Assembly (NCBI GenBank): GCA_964588305.1
Contig: CAZPOP010000010.1
Location: forward strand, 1-64,000
Direction: 5' to 3'
Length of the DNA stretch: 64,000 nucleotides
Source: SM1-73 sp964588305
GTDB taxonomy: Bacteria; Zixibacteria; MSB-5A5; SM1-73
Shown here: piece by piece, positions 35,940 to 45,596 of the stretch
How the letters are laid out: the number at the start of each line of letters is the position of its first letter
Position numbering within the stretch: position 1 is the stretch's first letter
Notes under the pieces: model-generated
Seen by the model: the letters and a program-made list of their open reading frames with translations, nothing else
What the model was told of the DNA's origin: nothing
Database searches by the model: none
Position numbers and translations under genes: made by a program

Positions 35940-36866
35940 TTAACGAACGGTGACCACCAGCGAGTCGGGTTCGGTTCTTATCAAGCTCACTAATGGAGGG
36001 AGCTTCACCTGGGGCTGGAGTTTGGCTTCCTCGAGCCTTTTAGCATTGGCGCAGTCTACCATTACCTTTATCTGATCTCTGGTCAGCTGGTTTACCACAT
36101 CTTCTCCCCCGAAAACTACCACGCTTATGCTCTCCGGTCTGACTTCGACCTTTCTGCCCCTGGCCAGATTGACTATCTCCACCGGCACGCTTGCTATCTC
36201 TTTTCCCACAGCCTTCTGGACACCGGCGGAGAAGTTTACTTCATTTGAGGAAAGCTTTATGTTTTGCCCTTCGGGCGGGATTAAGCCTATTCGATCAGAC
36301 ACCACTTCGGTCACGTTATCCAACACTCTCTCTTCAGTCTCAATCGATGTGATGTTTCTCACAAACCCTCTGGGTCCTGATATGGTAACTTCCTGGGGCT
36401 GCAAACTTGCTTCGCCGGAGGCAATGTAACCCTCCTCAGGCACAATCGTGATCCGGGAACGGATGGGGACTGTTTTTTCCATTAAACGGTCGAGGCTTAT
36501 TCTCACGCTTTTGGGAGACTCGATTTCCTCCACCCTCAGATACAACCCTTCAGGCATTGGAATCATCTCGGGTTCGAAGTCGTAGTTATTCTCTCCAGCC
36601 CTGAAATCCCCGATGTCTATCTGAAGAATCCTCTTCTCCATCAAGAGGAGCTTCAGCAGTTCCTTTCCTTTTCCCTGAATCTTTGCCTGAACCTCCCTTG
36701 GCACCTCCCTGGCGAGAACAAGTCCCTCAGGAACGTTTGAGATTTCCAAGGGGAAGCTTTTGGTATGCTGGTACACCTTTTCTGTGGCCACGTGAAACCA
36801 TAGAAGCATTGCCATTACTACCGCCACAATCTTGAACCCGGAATTTTGAAGAATGAACTTCCACAT
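35940..36866 (-). CDS. YbbR-domain protein (CdaR-like)
   Basis: About 308 residues with one N-terminal membrane helix (~10-25; FKIVAVVMAMLLWFHVATE) followed by three YbbR-like beta domains (roughly 35-110, 115-195 and 200-300), each with an xGP/VxVxx pattern. In Firmicutes the YbbR protein CdaR regulates the membrane di-adenylate cyclase CdaA. No cyclase gene is visible next to it, although the gap lies close by. The frame extends to a TTG at 36923, but the ATG at 36866 starts right before the membrane helix, as in relatives, so I chose it. Confidence 0.83.
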   Translation of the reverse strand: MWKFILQNSGFKIVAVVMAMLLWFHVATEKVYQHTKSFPLEISNVPEGLVLAREVPREVQAKIQGKGKELLKLLLMEKRILQIDIGDFRAGENNYDFEPEMIPMPEGLYLRVEEIESPKSVRISLDRLMEKTVPIRSRITIVPEEGYIASGEASLQPQEVTISGPRGFVRNITSIETEERVLDNVTEVVSDRIGLIPPEGQNIKLSSNEVNFSAGVQKAVGKEIASVPVEIVNLARGRKVEVRPESISVVVFGGEDVVNQLTRDQIKVMVDCANAKRLEEAKLQPQVKLPPLVSLIRTEPDSLVVTVR

Positions 36867-37006
36867 ATCCGAATGTTGCCACGGATGAATATCCTCACCC
36901 TTGGGGCGAGGACATTCACCCAAATAATGATAAGACGAAGCGCAAACAGTTCTCAGATTTCCGCAAAGCGATTTTTAGACGCCGTGACAGGTAAAGGCTA
37001 GAACCT

Positions 37007-37198
37007 CTATTTTTCGGAATAGCCTATGGGCTTTCCGAAACTTACTTCGCCATTGTCTATACGAATGGAGAACCCACATTCTGGATTGGAACAGACCCAG
37101 GCCTTATAGGTGATGGCTGCTCCGTCTCTTCCATAGTCCGAGAGGGGCAGCAGAACGCCTCGGCCACATTTTTTACATTCTGGAAAACCTTTCTCCAT
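37007..37198 (-). CDS. Small zinc-ribbon protein
   Basis: A 63-residue protein. Two cysteine pairs are spaced as in a zinc ribbon: CKKC (~8-11) and CSNPEC (~36-41). The aromatic-rich segment YKAWVC precedes the second pair. There is a strong ribosome binding site (GGAGGTGG, 8 bases before the ATG), which supports a real gene in spite of its size. The function is unknown; such proteins often bind nucleic acid or form parts of larger complexes. It lies upstream of the YbbR gene on the same strand, with a gap of ~140 bp. Confidence 0.75.
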   Translation of the reverse strand: MEKGFPECKKCGRGVLLPLSDYGRDGAAITYKAWVCSNPECGFSIRIDNGEVSFGKPIGYSEK

Positions 37199-37523
37199 AC
37201 CCTTTCCACCTCCCTATCTATTTTGTGTTTGCGCTCCGTCCGCTCATAGTCCATGTCAGTCGTTAAGAAAACCGTCAAGCTCCTAAATAATAAAATCGTC
37301 CGCTTATGTCAAGTCCAGAAGCGAGGGAGCCTGAAAAAACATATTTCAGGAGAATCAGTTATGCGCAACTCTGTGCTCATCCCCTGCATTTGAGGCTCTG
37401 CGGAATTTGAGCGTCCGTACAAGCGTTCGAGCGTCTTGCCGCCAAAACCAGCGTTTGCAGCCCCGGACGTTTTCGGCAGTTTGCCCCCAACGTGGCTCAT
37501 TCGTTCTGCACAAGAAAGTATTC
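37199..37523. other. Intergenic region between thiL and the zinc-ribbon gene
   Basis: About 325 bp. The part next to 37198 holds the ribosome binding site of the small zinc-ribbon gene. A 63-codon frame on the minus strand (about 37309-37500) has no features of a real protein. I see nothing else. Confidence 0.5.
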
Positions 37524-38507
37524 TCAGAAATGCTTGAACCCTGTTTTCGTCAATTTCCTCATCTTACCCGATCTCTGCTGTAACACAACACCTTCTTTTT
37601 TGCTGACTATCTCCCCTATCAAGGAGAGTTTAATCTTTCTTTCTACCTTTTCCAAGCTGGGCAATTCCTTTCTGCTTAAAGTGAAAAGAAGTTCATACTC
37701 CTCGCCCGACGAAAGCGCCCAAAGGAGGGGCGACTTTCCCAAAAAACTGCCAGCTTTGATGCACTTTGAACTTATGGGGATTTTGTCCTGGTAGATTACA
37801 GCGCCCAGATTGCTCTCTTCGGTCAGATGAAAGAGTTCTGAAGAGAGACCGTCGCTTATGTCGATCATGGAGCTTATTTTCAAATTCCTTACCAGAGCCC
37901 TGGCTTCGTTGATGCGAGGGACTGGATTCAGGTGTTTCCTTACGAGGGGAGATTTCTTCCGAGGGTTTTTCTTCAGAAACTCCAAACCAGCTTGCGCCTC
38001 TCCCAAATCTCCAGTAACACAGATAAGATCGCCCGACTTCGCGCCGCTTCTTTTAACCAGAAACTTCTTTTCGACCTCACCTAAAAGGGCGATGGAGACA
38101 AACACGCCCTGGGGAGAGAAAACCGTATCTCCTCCGATCACGCTACACTTATATCTTTTTCCCACTGCGGTGATTCCATCATAAATTGAGAGCACATTTT
38201 TCACCGACATGGATTTCGAAAGCCCTATGGTGACCAAGGCGAACGTGGGTAAACCTCCCATAGCCGCAATGTCACTAAGATTTGCCACCATGGCTTTCCA
38301 ACCGACTTGCTTGAAGGTGGAATATCTCAAGTCGAAATGAACCTTCTCTACCATGGTGTCAGTGGTGAAGATCAAAAGTTTGTCCTTGCAGGACTTGATC
38401 ACCGCCGCATCGTCACCGACGCTAACCAGCACTCTCTTGTCCTGGGAAAAGGTCCTTCTCTTGAGTAGATCAATTAAGCCGAATTCCCCTATCTTTTCTA
38501 TCTTCAT
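37524..38507 (-). CDS. thiL: Thiamine-monophosphate kinase
   Basis: A 327-residue ATP-dependent kinase that converts thiamine monophosphate to the diphosphate cofactor. Family motifs are VSVGDDAAVI (N-terminal glycine-rich strand), LLIFTTDTMVEKVHFD, NLSDIAAMGGLPTFALVTIGL, VIGGDTVFSP, VTGDLGEAQAGLEFL and DISDGLSSEL (metal-binding aspartates). Length and order are those of the AIR synthase-related fold. It stands alone; no other thiamine genes are in the window. The ATG follows a short gap after the amidohydrolase gene on the same strand. Confidence 0.95.
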   Translation of the reverse strand: MKIEKIGEFGLIDLLKRRTFSQDKRVLVSVGDDAAVIKSCKDKLLIFTTDTMVEKVHFDLRYSTFKQVGWKAMVANLSDIAAMGGLPTFALVTIGLSKSMSVKNVLSIYDGITAVGKRYKCSVIGGDTVFSPQGVFVSIALLGEVEKKFLVKRSGAKSGDLICVTGDLGEAQAGLEFLKKNPRKKSPLVRKHLNPVPRINEARALVRNLKISSMIDISDGLSSELFHLTEESNLGAVIYQDKIPISSKCIKAGSFLGKSPLLWALSSGEEYELLFTLSRKELPSLEKVERKIKLSLIGEIVSKKEGVVLQQRSGKMRKLTKTGFKHF

Positions 38508-38599
38508 TTGACCGATTCTTATACTGTAAGCGATTTCGATTCATGTTGAACCGGCAGGTGTCCCTTGCCAGTGCAAAGATGCAATTGACCTTTTGCTGT

Positions 38600-39907
38600 C
38601 TATTCTTGAAACACGATCCTTCCGTTCTGTAGGACTGTATGAGTAGTCTTCATATTTCGAATATCCTCGAGGGGGTTTTTGTTTAGGATTAGAACACTTG
38701 CCTTTTTGCCTGGTGAAATAGACCCGAACCGATCGGTGACCCCTAACCACTGAGCCGGGTATATGGTTGCGCCCTTGATGATTTCTGACTCTGAAAGACC
38801 CGCCTCCTTCAAGTAGTGCATTTCATCAAATGTGAACTCGGGCATAAGCCCGTCCTGTCCAACAAGGATTTTTACACCTTGTTTTATCATTTCCTTTGTG
38901 AAAAAATATTGCATCCTATCCAGCACTTCGACCACGTCAAGCATGTCCTTATCTGGTTCTTTGGATTGTTGTCTTTGCATGTATTTGAAGGCATGCAAAG
39001 TCGCACAGAAATAAACATCATTCTGAAGCATCTTGTCTGTCAATTCTTGTAGCTTTGATGGCGAAACAGACGTGGCGCCTAACGAGAGAACCTTCTTCCT
39101 GAAGGCCTCCTTATCTTTTGGATCAGCATCTATCAGATTATCATGCTCTGATCTCAAATCATCGGTTAACACAATCGGCCAGGGAGCTTTGCCATGTTCA
39201 AAACACCTGACACCGAAATCGATCCCCCTGTCCATGGGAATCGATTGAAAAAATGTTGTTCCCGGGTCGTGAGTAACAGGGAGTTTGTGCTCTTTTGCTT
39301 CCTCCACCAAATACCTGAAAACATCGATATCAAACTTGTTGAACGTTTTAACAAGACTTGCCCCCTCATTTGATATTTGCTGAATAATGTTTCTTGCATC
39401 TTGTTTGGAGTTCACCGCAACGGTAAATCCAGGCAGAGCCTTATTGTGTTCTTCCCAGAGTAACGGACTCTTCTCAAGCATTGGTCCAGCGTAGAATATG
39501 TCGGGACCCAAGAATCCTCCATTTGAAATTTGATCCTGCAAATTCATGAGACTCTTAACAGGACCACCAACGTCCCGAACTTGAGTAATTCCTTTGACCA
39601 CGAATTCTCTTAGGACCTGCTTTTCTGTTTCGTATCCTTCTGTTGAGCCGAAGTCCTCGATTATCTGCCTTTTTGTTTCATCATCCTGTGACGTCAAGAG
39701 AGCCAGGTGTGCATGACATTCGAAAAGTCCGGGAAGGGCGAACCTGTGCGAGCAATCAATCTGCGTCAGGTCTTCTTCATCTCTGAGACCAACCTTGCCT
39801 ATCTCTTTGATTATCCCATCATCAATTAGGACATCCACATTGTGTCTGAAAACACCGTTTTCTGTATCAAAGAGATTGATATCCTGTAGCAGAATGCGCT
39901 GCTTCAT
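38600..39907 (-). CDS. Amidohydrolase-superfamily metalloenzyme (imidazolonepropionase/prolidase-like)
   Basis: A 435-residue cytoplasmic enzyme with the composite beta-domain and TIM-barrel layout of PF01979. Metal ligands are visible as ECHAHL (HxH motif, ~62-67), a lysine in LVKTFNKFD (carboxylated lysine candidate), THDPGTTFF, CFEHGK and GQDGLM (aspartate). The C-terminal part SISPGKKASVLILNKNPLEDI is typical of the superfamily. It probably hydrolyses an amide or a cyclic amide such as a dipeptide or imidazolone, but the substrate cannot be read. GAGGAAAAC precedes the ATG. No related pathway genes adjoin it. Confidence 0.85.
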   Translation of the reverse strand: MKQRILLQDINLFDTENGVFRHNVDVLIDDGIIKEIGKVGLRDEEDLTQIDCSHRFALPGLFECHAHLALLTSQDDETKRQIIEDFGSTEGYETEKQVLREFVVKGITQVRDVGGPVKSLMNLQDQISNGGFLGPDIFYAGPMLEKSPLLWEEHNKALPGFTVAVNSKQDARNIIQQISNEGASLVKTFNKFDIDVFRYLVEEAKEHKLPVTHDPGTTFFQSIPMDRGIDFGVRCFEHGKAPWPIVLTDDLRSEHDNLIDADPKDKEAFRKKVLSLGATSVSPSKLQELTDKMLQNDVYFCATLHAFKYMQRQQSKEPDKDMLDVVEVLDRMQYFFTKEMIKQGVKILVGQDGLMPEFTFDEMHYLKEAGLSESEIIKGATIYPAQWLGVTDRFGSISPGKKASVLILNKNPLEDIRNMKTTHTVLQNGRIVFQE

Positions 39908-40009
39908 ATGTTTTCCTCAGGCTCCTGTCAGATACCTTGTCTGAGGCGCTCTTCGCCACGTATGCCCTGCGCGCCGCCATACAGAGAGGTTTTTCATTCC
40001 CGGAGGAAT

Positions 40010-41608
40010 TTAGTAATCCCTCAATCTCGGGTTGTTCCAGAAGAATCTGGTGACCCCTTCCGGCGTACCGAACCAGATGTAATCTCCATCCAGTACTAAA
40101 TCCTGCACGAAATCATCCAGAAGACCATCCTCTTTATTGTATTCTGTCCAGAGTTCAAGTTTCTTATCCAATCTCAACACCCCATTTCCGGTCGCCACCC
40201 ATACATATCTTTTGCCGCAAGCCAACTTGATCACATTTGCCTCTGGAAGGTTGATTTTGCTTTGATAAACCATTCTCTCATCGGTGACCGGATTGTATCC
40301 CAAAATCCCCATGTCCGTTCCAAACCATATCTCATCTCTTCCGCTGTAAGTCTTCCTTCCAATCGAATCGAGGGAGTCTGAATGAAGAGAACCCCCCGAA
40401 TATTTCGCAATTGATCTTACCTGTCCAAATAGCAAATTATCCGGAGTGGCAAATCTGTACCAGTTTTTTTTGCTCCTATCCAATGTATAGACGCCTCTTT
40501 CAGTTCCCACCCAAACGAAGTGAGAGTCGGGAAGGATACAGTAGATGTAGATTCCTTTCAGAAGCGGATCATTAATCCTTGCAATGGAGTCCCTTCCGGC
40601 ACTATACAAGGCCAGACCATACCTTGTCCCGATCCACAGGATATCGCCATCCACATTCAAAGCCGTCACCTCATTGTCTGGCAGTCCGCTAAAAGTATTG
40701 TAGGATTTCCAACTGTCCTTTTTCTTGTCGAGGCGAACCAGACCATCCTCGGTGCCGAACCAGACAAACTCCTTGTCAGCATCCATTACGTTCACCTGGT
40801 TGGTCACCAGAAAGGGCGTTTCCGGAGCACAGTAATAATCCCAACTGCCTTTCCTGCGATCGTATTTGGTTATCCCCTGGGAGCGATAGATGAAGCCGGA
40901 ACCTCCAAACCACATCTCATTCCCATCTATCAAGATGGCCTTCACGTCTTTATCATAGAGTCCAAATTTTAACATGGTCAACTGAAGATGGCGCACGGAA
41001 GCAAGTCCGGCGCCTAGTCCCCAGGTGCCAATCCATAAATCGTCGAGATCACCTTTCAAATAATCCGTTATCTTATACTGATTCAGATTGGAGTCCATTA
41101 TGTATCTGCCGGGTTGGAGGGTAAGCTCAGGTTCCATGAAGAAGTCGGGCAGCTTGACGTTCGAGGTGTCACTCTCTGCCAGATGTGCGGGAAAATCAAA
41201 TTCCTGGGACCATTCCTGAAAGGCGGGTTGGTACATGGCTGCCCCGGAGTACGTATCAACCCAGATTTCGTTTCTGTCGGGATCATAAGCGATGTTTCTT
41301 ATCCAGTTGTCGGGCAGTCCATCGCTGGTGGTAAAAGGAGGGTCCCATTTTTTCTCATATCTGTCATAACGGATTACTCCTCCGGTAGTCCCAAAATAGA
41401 CGTGATCGAAATCCATGGCGATGGAGGTTATGTAGCGGAATACCGAGTAGCTCACCCAGTCTCCCTCCTGGTACATGCCCACGCTGAATCCGGAAGAGGA
41501 AGAGATCAAAACCAACGCCAACGAACTTGCTCCCCACCTGGCTAGAGAACATGAAGCTTTTCTAATCAGTGTACCCACACCTTTCATGTGCCTGTAATCT
41601 CTCTTCAC
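40010..41608 (-). CDS. Exported beta-propeller protein with sensor-type propeller repeats
   Basis: A 532-residue protein with a signal anchor (~20-40), then repeated blades of the two-component-regulator propeller kind (GLPDNWIRNIAYD, GLPDNEVTALNVDGDILWIG, WVGTERGVYTLD, EIWFGTDMGILGYN, YIWFGTPEGVTRF). Such propellers are sensor parts of hybrid kinases, but no kinase or DNA-binding domain follows, so this is a stand-alone propeller. Similar short proteins are common in FCB genomes, often secreted; no sorting domain is seen. The GTG at 41608 overlaps the stop of the M20 peptidase gene (GTGA). An ATG seven codons later is an alternative start. Confidence 0.8.
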   Translation of the reverse strand: MKRDYRHMKGVGTLIRKASCSLARWGASSLALVLISSSSGFSVGMYQEGDWVSYSVFRYITSIAMDFDHVYFGTTGGVIRYDRYEKKWDPPFTTSDGLPDNWIRNIAYDPDRNEIWVDTYSGAAMYQPAFQEWSQEFDFPAHLAESDTSNVKLPDFFMEPELTLQPGRYIMDSNLNQYKITDYLKGDLDDLWIGTWGLGAGLASVRHLQLTMLKFGLYDKDVKAILIDGNEMWFGGSGFIYRSQGITKYDRRKGSWDYYCAPETPFLVTNQVNVMDADKEFVWFGTEDGLVRLDKKKDSWKSYNTFSGLPDNEVTALNVDGDILWIGTRYGLALYSAGRDSIARINDPLLKGIYIYCILPDSHFVWVGTERGVYTLDRSKKNWYRFATPDNLLFGQVRSIAKYSGGSLHSDSLDSIGRKTYSGRDEIWFGTDMGILGYNPVTDERMVYQSKINLPEANVIKLACGKRYVWVATGNGVLRLDKKLELWTEYNKEDGLLDDFVQDLVLDGDYIWFGTPEGVTRFFWNNPRLRDY

Positions 41609-42801
41609 CTGGAGAGGAAGTCAAAAGCTACGCCGGCCAAAATCGCTGACCCGATTGTTATGGCATCTTCATCTACCGTGAATTTCGGATGATGCCAGGG
41701 ATAGACGGCTTTCTTTTCCGGATTCCTTATTCCCAATCTCAGGAAAGAGCCGGGAACTTTCTGCAAGTAATAAGCGAAATCTTCCCCGCCCATGGTTGGC
41801 TTCTTGATCTCGAATACGGCCTGCTTCCCAAACATTTCGGCTACCGTGGCACGGGCTAAGTCCGTGGCCCCAGGATGGTTTGTCAGCACAGGATAACCCG
41901 GAGAATAGTCCAGCTCAAAGGATGCTCCGGCGCTTTTGGTAATCCCTGATATTATGGTCTTCAACAGGGCTGGGATTCTTCTGGCCACTTGCTTGCTCAA
42001 GCTACGGGCTGTTCCTTTCAACAAAACTCTGTCACATATGATATTACGTGCGGTTCCGCCCTCAATTTTGCCCACACTTATCACCACCGGCTCCAAGGGA
42101 TTTATCTTTCTGGAGGGGATGGTTTGGAGAGCCTGAATCACCTGTGAGGCAACCACTATGGCGTCCACGCCGTCGTGAGGTCTGGCCCCATGCCCGCCCG
42201 TACCAGTGACGATGACATCGAAACTATCCGCCTGCGCCATGGTGGGACCTTCACGAACTCCAATTCTGCCCACGGGGATCGACGTATCGCAGTGCAGTCC
42301 AAATATGCCGGAGACTTTGGGATTTTCCAGCACGCCAGCCTGGATCATTGGCTTTGCTCCACCGGGAGGCACCTCCTCTGACGGCTGAAAGATAAACTTG
42401 ACCTTGCCCGGAAGTTCGTCTTTCAATCTGGTCAAAATCTTTGCGGCTCCGATTACACAAGTCATATGAACGTCGTGTCCGCAGGCATGCATCATGCCTT
42501 TGTTTTTCGACCTGTAGGGAAATTTGGTCTGCTCCTCGATGGGCAGAGCGTCCATATCTGCTCTTAGCGCCACACTTCTTCCTTTTTTGCGCTTGTTCAA
42601 AAGAGCGACCACCCCCGTTTTAGCAATGCCTTTTTTGAAATCAAGCCCCAATTTTTTCAGTTCTTTCGCTATCCTTTCGGAGGTCTGGTATTCATTAAAG
42701 GCTATTTCAGGATATTTGTGCAGTTCCCGGCGAAGATTAACCAGACCCGGAAAAATCTGGTTTGAGATATTTTTTATTCTTTGACCAATTTGATCTTCCA
42801 T
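41605..42801 (-). CDS. M20-family amidohydrolase (hippurate/N-acyl-amino acid hydrolase-like)
   Basis: A 398-residue zinc or manganese peptidase. Visible motifs are ALRADMDALPIEE, MHACGHDVHM (metal ligands), FQPSEEVPPGGAKPMI (catalytic and metal-binding glutamates), a dimerisation domain with GGHGARPHDGVDAI, and GGEDFAYYLQKVPGS near the C-terminus. Relatives cleave N-acyl or N-aromatic acyl amino acids and some act on indole-acetyl amino acids. It is probably cytoplasmic, since no signal is seen. GGAAGG precedes the ATG, and the propeller gene begins inside its stop codon. Confidence 0.9.
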   Translation of the reverse strand: MEDQIGQRIKNISNQIFPGLVNLRRELHKYPEIAFNEYQTSERIAKELKKLGLDFKKGIAKTGVVALLNKRKKGRSVALRADMDALPIEEQTKFPYRSKNKGMMHACGHDVHMTCVIGAAKILTRLKDELPGKVKFIFQPSEEVPPGGAKPMIQAGVLENPKVSGIFGLHCDTSIPVGRIGVREGPTMAQADSFDVIVTGTGGHGARPHDGVDAIVVASQVIQALQTIPSRKINPLEPVVISVGKIEGGTARNIICDRVLLKGTARSLSKQVARRIPALLKTIISGITKSAGASFELDYSPGYPVLTNHPGATDLARATVAEMFGKQAVFEIKKPTMGGEDFAYYLQKVPGSFLRLGIRNPEKKAVYPWHHPKFTVDEDAITIGSAILAGVAFDFLSR

Positions 42802-42834
42802 GTTTCCTTCCTCGGAACTGAAGGTGATTTTAAT

Positions 42835-42862
42835 CCCCCTTTGTCCCCCTTTACAAAGGGGG
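42835..42862. repeat. Intergenic palindrome, CCCCCTTTGT...ACAAAGGGGG
   Basis: A perfect 10-bp inverted repeat with an 8-base loop (CCCCCTTT), in the 133-bp space between the NAD(P)HX-repair gene and the M20 gene. The same word CCCCCTTT occurs again in the loop, so two foldings are possible. The neighbouring AATGGAGGGGAATTCAGGGGG looks related. It has the look of a dispersed REP-like element rather than a terminator, because no T-run follows on either strand. Confidence 0.55.
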
Positions 42863-42934
42863 AATTTGCAGTCGCCTCTTTATGACGGGTCAGTTTCTAA
42901 TCCGCCTTAATGGAGGGGAATTCAGGGGGATTCT

Positions 42935-44560
42935 CTAAACACGTCCGCCACCAGTTGGTAACGAGTACCCTGACACATGATCCCCCTGATGGATCAACGT
43001 ATCTGGAATCTTTTCCATCATATCCCCGGCGATCATGCCCATTTCACCCTTTTCTTGCTTTGCCAGATCGCCGGTCAAACCATGGATGTAGACTCCGGCG
43101 CAGGCAGAATCAATCATGATTTTCTGAATCTCATCGGCGGGATTTTTGGCTTTTCTAAGAATTAGCATCTGAGCCAATAGCCCGACGATGATCCCAGTTA
43201 AGACATCGCCGGAGCCAGCCGTTGCCATACCGGCGTTTCCAGTAGGATTGACATAGGTTTGTCCACTTGGCTCGGAGATTATTGTGGGAGCACCTTTGAA
43301 GACCAAGATGCAGTTATACTCCTTGGCAAAATCCGACGCACATGTTATTCGATCTCTCGCAATCTCGCTTGTCGGCATACCGTTCAATCTGGACAGCTCT
43401 CCGATATGGGGCGTTAAGATCAAAGGCGCTTGGCATTCCTTCAAGATCGAAGTATCTTTGGCAATTGCATTGAGCCCGTCCGCATCAATTACCGTTGGCA
43501 TATTTATTTTGCTGATTAATCTTCTCACCAGTTCGATGGTTTCAAAATGCTGGCCCAACCCCGGACCGATGGCACAGCAATCCCCCCACTTCAAAAGCTC
43601 TCTTATTTCACCCAATCCTCTAAGCGCCAGAGCCCCTTTTTTCCGCACATCCGGCAGCGGTTTGGTCATCACTTCGGTCAGCTTTGTCTCGAGAATGGGA
43701 TTCAGAGTCTGGGGAATGCCCAAAATAGCCATTCCCGCACCCGCTCGCAAAGAGGACAAGGAAGCCAAGGAAGCTGCTCCGGTCATGCCGGTTGAGCCAG
43801 CTATCAAGATCACTCTCCCGCAGGTCCCTTTGTATGCATCCCCCGGACGTCTGGGAAGCATAGCTTTGACTTCAACTTCAGTTATCAAATTCAAATTTAT
43901 GTTCTCTTCTTCAACCACATGAGGGGGAACTCCAATGTCGACCACCGAGACTTGTCCCGACACTCCTTTTCCGGGAAAGAAGAAGTGACCTATCTTGGGC
44001 AGGGCCATGGTGACGGTTCTTTGTGCCTTGATGCATAGGCCGGTGAATTGACCGGTGTCGGCATGGAGACCTGATACGATATCGACAGAGAGCACCGGAG
44101 CACAAGAAGAACTGATCAGTTCAACAATGTCTCTCAGGTAACCTGCAATTTCACCCGTAAAGCCGGTGCCGAACAGGGCATCCACGATCAGATCCGCTTC
44201 TATCTTAGAAGGGACTTCTTCCTTTTCTAAGACTTCGGTGATCGGCAAACCCATCTTCCCGGCTTTTTCCAGGTTAGTCTTAGCGTCCCCTCTAACCTCT
44301 CCCCTATCGGCGGTGAGATAGAATTCAACCTCGGCACCCCATTCCGAAAGATATCTTCCCACCACAAAACCATCTCCCCCGTTATTCCCTCTTCCGCAAA
44401 AGATTAGCACTTTTTTGTTCTTAACGTCGCCCAACATTTCTTTCGCCGCCAGGGCCACACCTTTTCCAGCTTTCTCCATTAATTCCAATCCGGATATGCC
44501 AATGCCCTCAATGGTCTTCTTGTCTATATTTCTCATCTGCGATGATGTAACTAATTTCAT
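42935..44560 (-). CDS. nnr: Bifunctional NAD(P)HX epimerase/dehydratase (NnrE-NnrD)
   Basis: A 541-residue fusion. The N-terminal domain (~1-215) is the NAD(P)H-hydrate epimerase (GRGNNGGDGFVVGRYL, VDALFGTGF, SVDIVSGLHADTG). The C-terminal domain (~225-510) is the ADP-dependent dehydratase (ILIAGSTGMTGAA, TVIDADGLNAI, LILTPHIGELSRL, AGSGDVLTGIIVGLLAQ). Together they repair hydrated NAD(P)H, a form of cofactor damage. Length and fusion match the common bacterial form. The usual HPGE motif reads HIGE. It lies between pyrF (upstream) and the M20 gene. The C-terminal ~25 residues run past the conserved part. Confidence 0.94.
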   Translation of the reverse strand: MKLVTSSQMRNIDKKTIEGIGISGLELMEKAGKGVALAAKEMLGDVKNKKVLIFCGRGNNGGDGFVVGRYLSEWGAEVEFYLTADRGEVRGDAKTNLEKAGKMGLPITEVLEKEEVPSKIEADLIVDALFGTGFTGEIAGYLRDIVELISSSCAPVLSVDIVSGLHADTGQFTGLCIKAQRTVTMALPKIGHFFFPGKGVSGQVSVVDIGVPPHVVEEENINLNLITEVEVKAMLPRRPGDAYKGTCGRVILIAGSTGMTGAASLASLSSLRAGAGMAILGIPQTLNPILETKLTEVMTKPLPDVRKKGALALRGLGEIRELLKWGDCCAIGPGLGQHFETIELVRRLISKINMPTVIDADGLNAIAKDTSILKECQAPLILTPHIGELSRLNGMPTSEIARDRITCASDFAKEYNCILVFKGAPTIISEPSGQTYVNPTGNAGMATAGSGDVLTGIIVGLLAQMLILRKAKNPADEIQKIMIDSACAGVYIHGLTGDLAKQEKGEMGMIAGDMMEKIPDTLIHQGDHVSGYSLPTGGGRV

Positions 44561-44646
44561 ATGCGCCCTTGCTCCTGATGTTAGTGTATACTTGCCGGAT
44601 TTATGAGACCAAGTCTATGGCTCGATGAATCGAGCAACTACAACTT

Positions 44647-45498
44647 TCAAGCTTTTTTCTCCTGAGTATGACGGTAAAGATTGATTTTGTCTCGTAGCTT
44701 CAAAGCCTCAGCTCTTGCCGCTTCGGCGAAATCCTCTTTTTGCGATGCGTAAATGATGCCTCTGGACGAATTGATTATCGCCCTCTCCCCTTTTTCGTCC
44801 GTGCCGAATCTTACGGTGGATTCCACCTCTCCTGATTGTGCTCCAATTCCCGGTATTAGAATCGGCAGTGATTCGGCGATTCCTCTGATTTTTTGTAACT
44901 GCTCGGGGTATGTGGCTCCGACCACCAATCCGCAATTTCCTTTTTTGTTCCAGCTTAAGGTCTTTTCGGCCACCAACTGATATAACGGTTTCCCGTCTAT
45001 CCCCGCCTTCGACGGGATTTTCAACAAAGAGAGTTGAAAATCCTGGGCGCCTCTATTCGAAGTCAGACACAGGATGAAGGCACATTTATTTTCGTATTCT
45101 AAGAAGGGAGAAATGGCATCTTCACCCATATATGCGTTCACGGTAACCGCGTCTGCACCTAATCCTTCAAAAAAGGCTTTGGCATACATCCGGGCGGTGT
45201 TGCCGATGTCTCCCCTCTTGGCATCTATGATCACAGGGATTTCTTTGGGGATCGCCTCGCAGGTCTTTTTCAAGGCCTCCCAACCTTTCGAACCATGGGC
45301 CTCATAGAAGGCTATATTCGGTTTGTAGGCGCAGACCAAATCACAGGTGGAGTCGATGATCTTTTGGTTGAACGTAAAAATAGGATCATGATCTTTGAGA
45401 AGGGACTGAGGGATTTTTCCCAAGTCCGTATCCAAACCGACGCAGAGCAGAGAATTGTTCTTTCGAGAAATGGTAATCAGCTTTTCAATAAATGTCAT
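44647..45498 (-). CDS. pyrF: Orotidine 5'-phosphate decarboxylase, long (type 2) form
   Basis: About 283 residues of the larger OMP decarboxylase subfamily. The catalytic aspartate-lysine network is in IDAKRGDIGNTARMYA, with VCAYKPNIAFYE before it and LPILIPGIGAQSGE later (phosphate site). It makes UMP in pyrimidine synthesis, which also feeds the nucleotide sugars used in EPS synthesis. A frame start at a TTG at 45507 is possible, but the ATG at 45498 begins the conserved MTFIEKL and is more likely. No other pyrimidine genes adjoin it. Confidence 0.94.
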   Translation of the reverse strand: MTFIEKLITISRKNNSLLCVGLDTDLGKIPQSLLKDHDPIFTFNQKIIDSTCDLVCAYKPNIAFYEAHGSKGWEALKKTCEAIPKEIPVIIDAKRGDIGNTARMYAKAFFEGLGADAVTVNAYMGEDAISPFLEYENKCAFILCLTSNRGAQDFQLSLLKIPSKAGIDGKPLYQLVAEKTLSWNKKGNCGLVVGATYPEQLQKIRGIAESLPILIPGIGAQSGEVESTVRFGTDEKGERAIINSSRGIIYASQKEDFAEAARAEALKLRDKINLYRHTQEKKA

Positions 45499-45596
45499 TT
45501 TGTCCAATTAAGTTTAAGATGTTTGCAGGGGGACAGGCCCAGGTCCTCCGTAAGTCTCAACCGCAGAAAGGACTTTTTCAGCACGCTCTATCCGTT

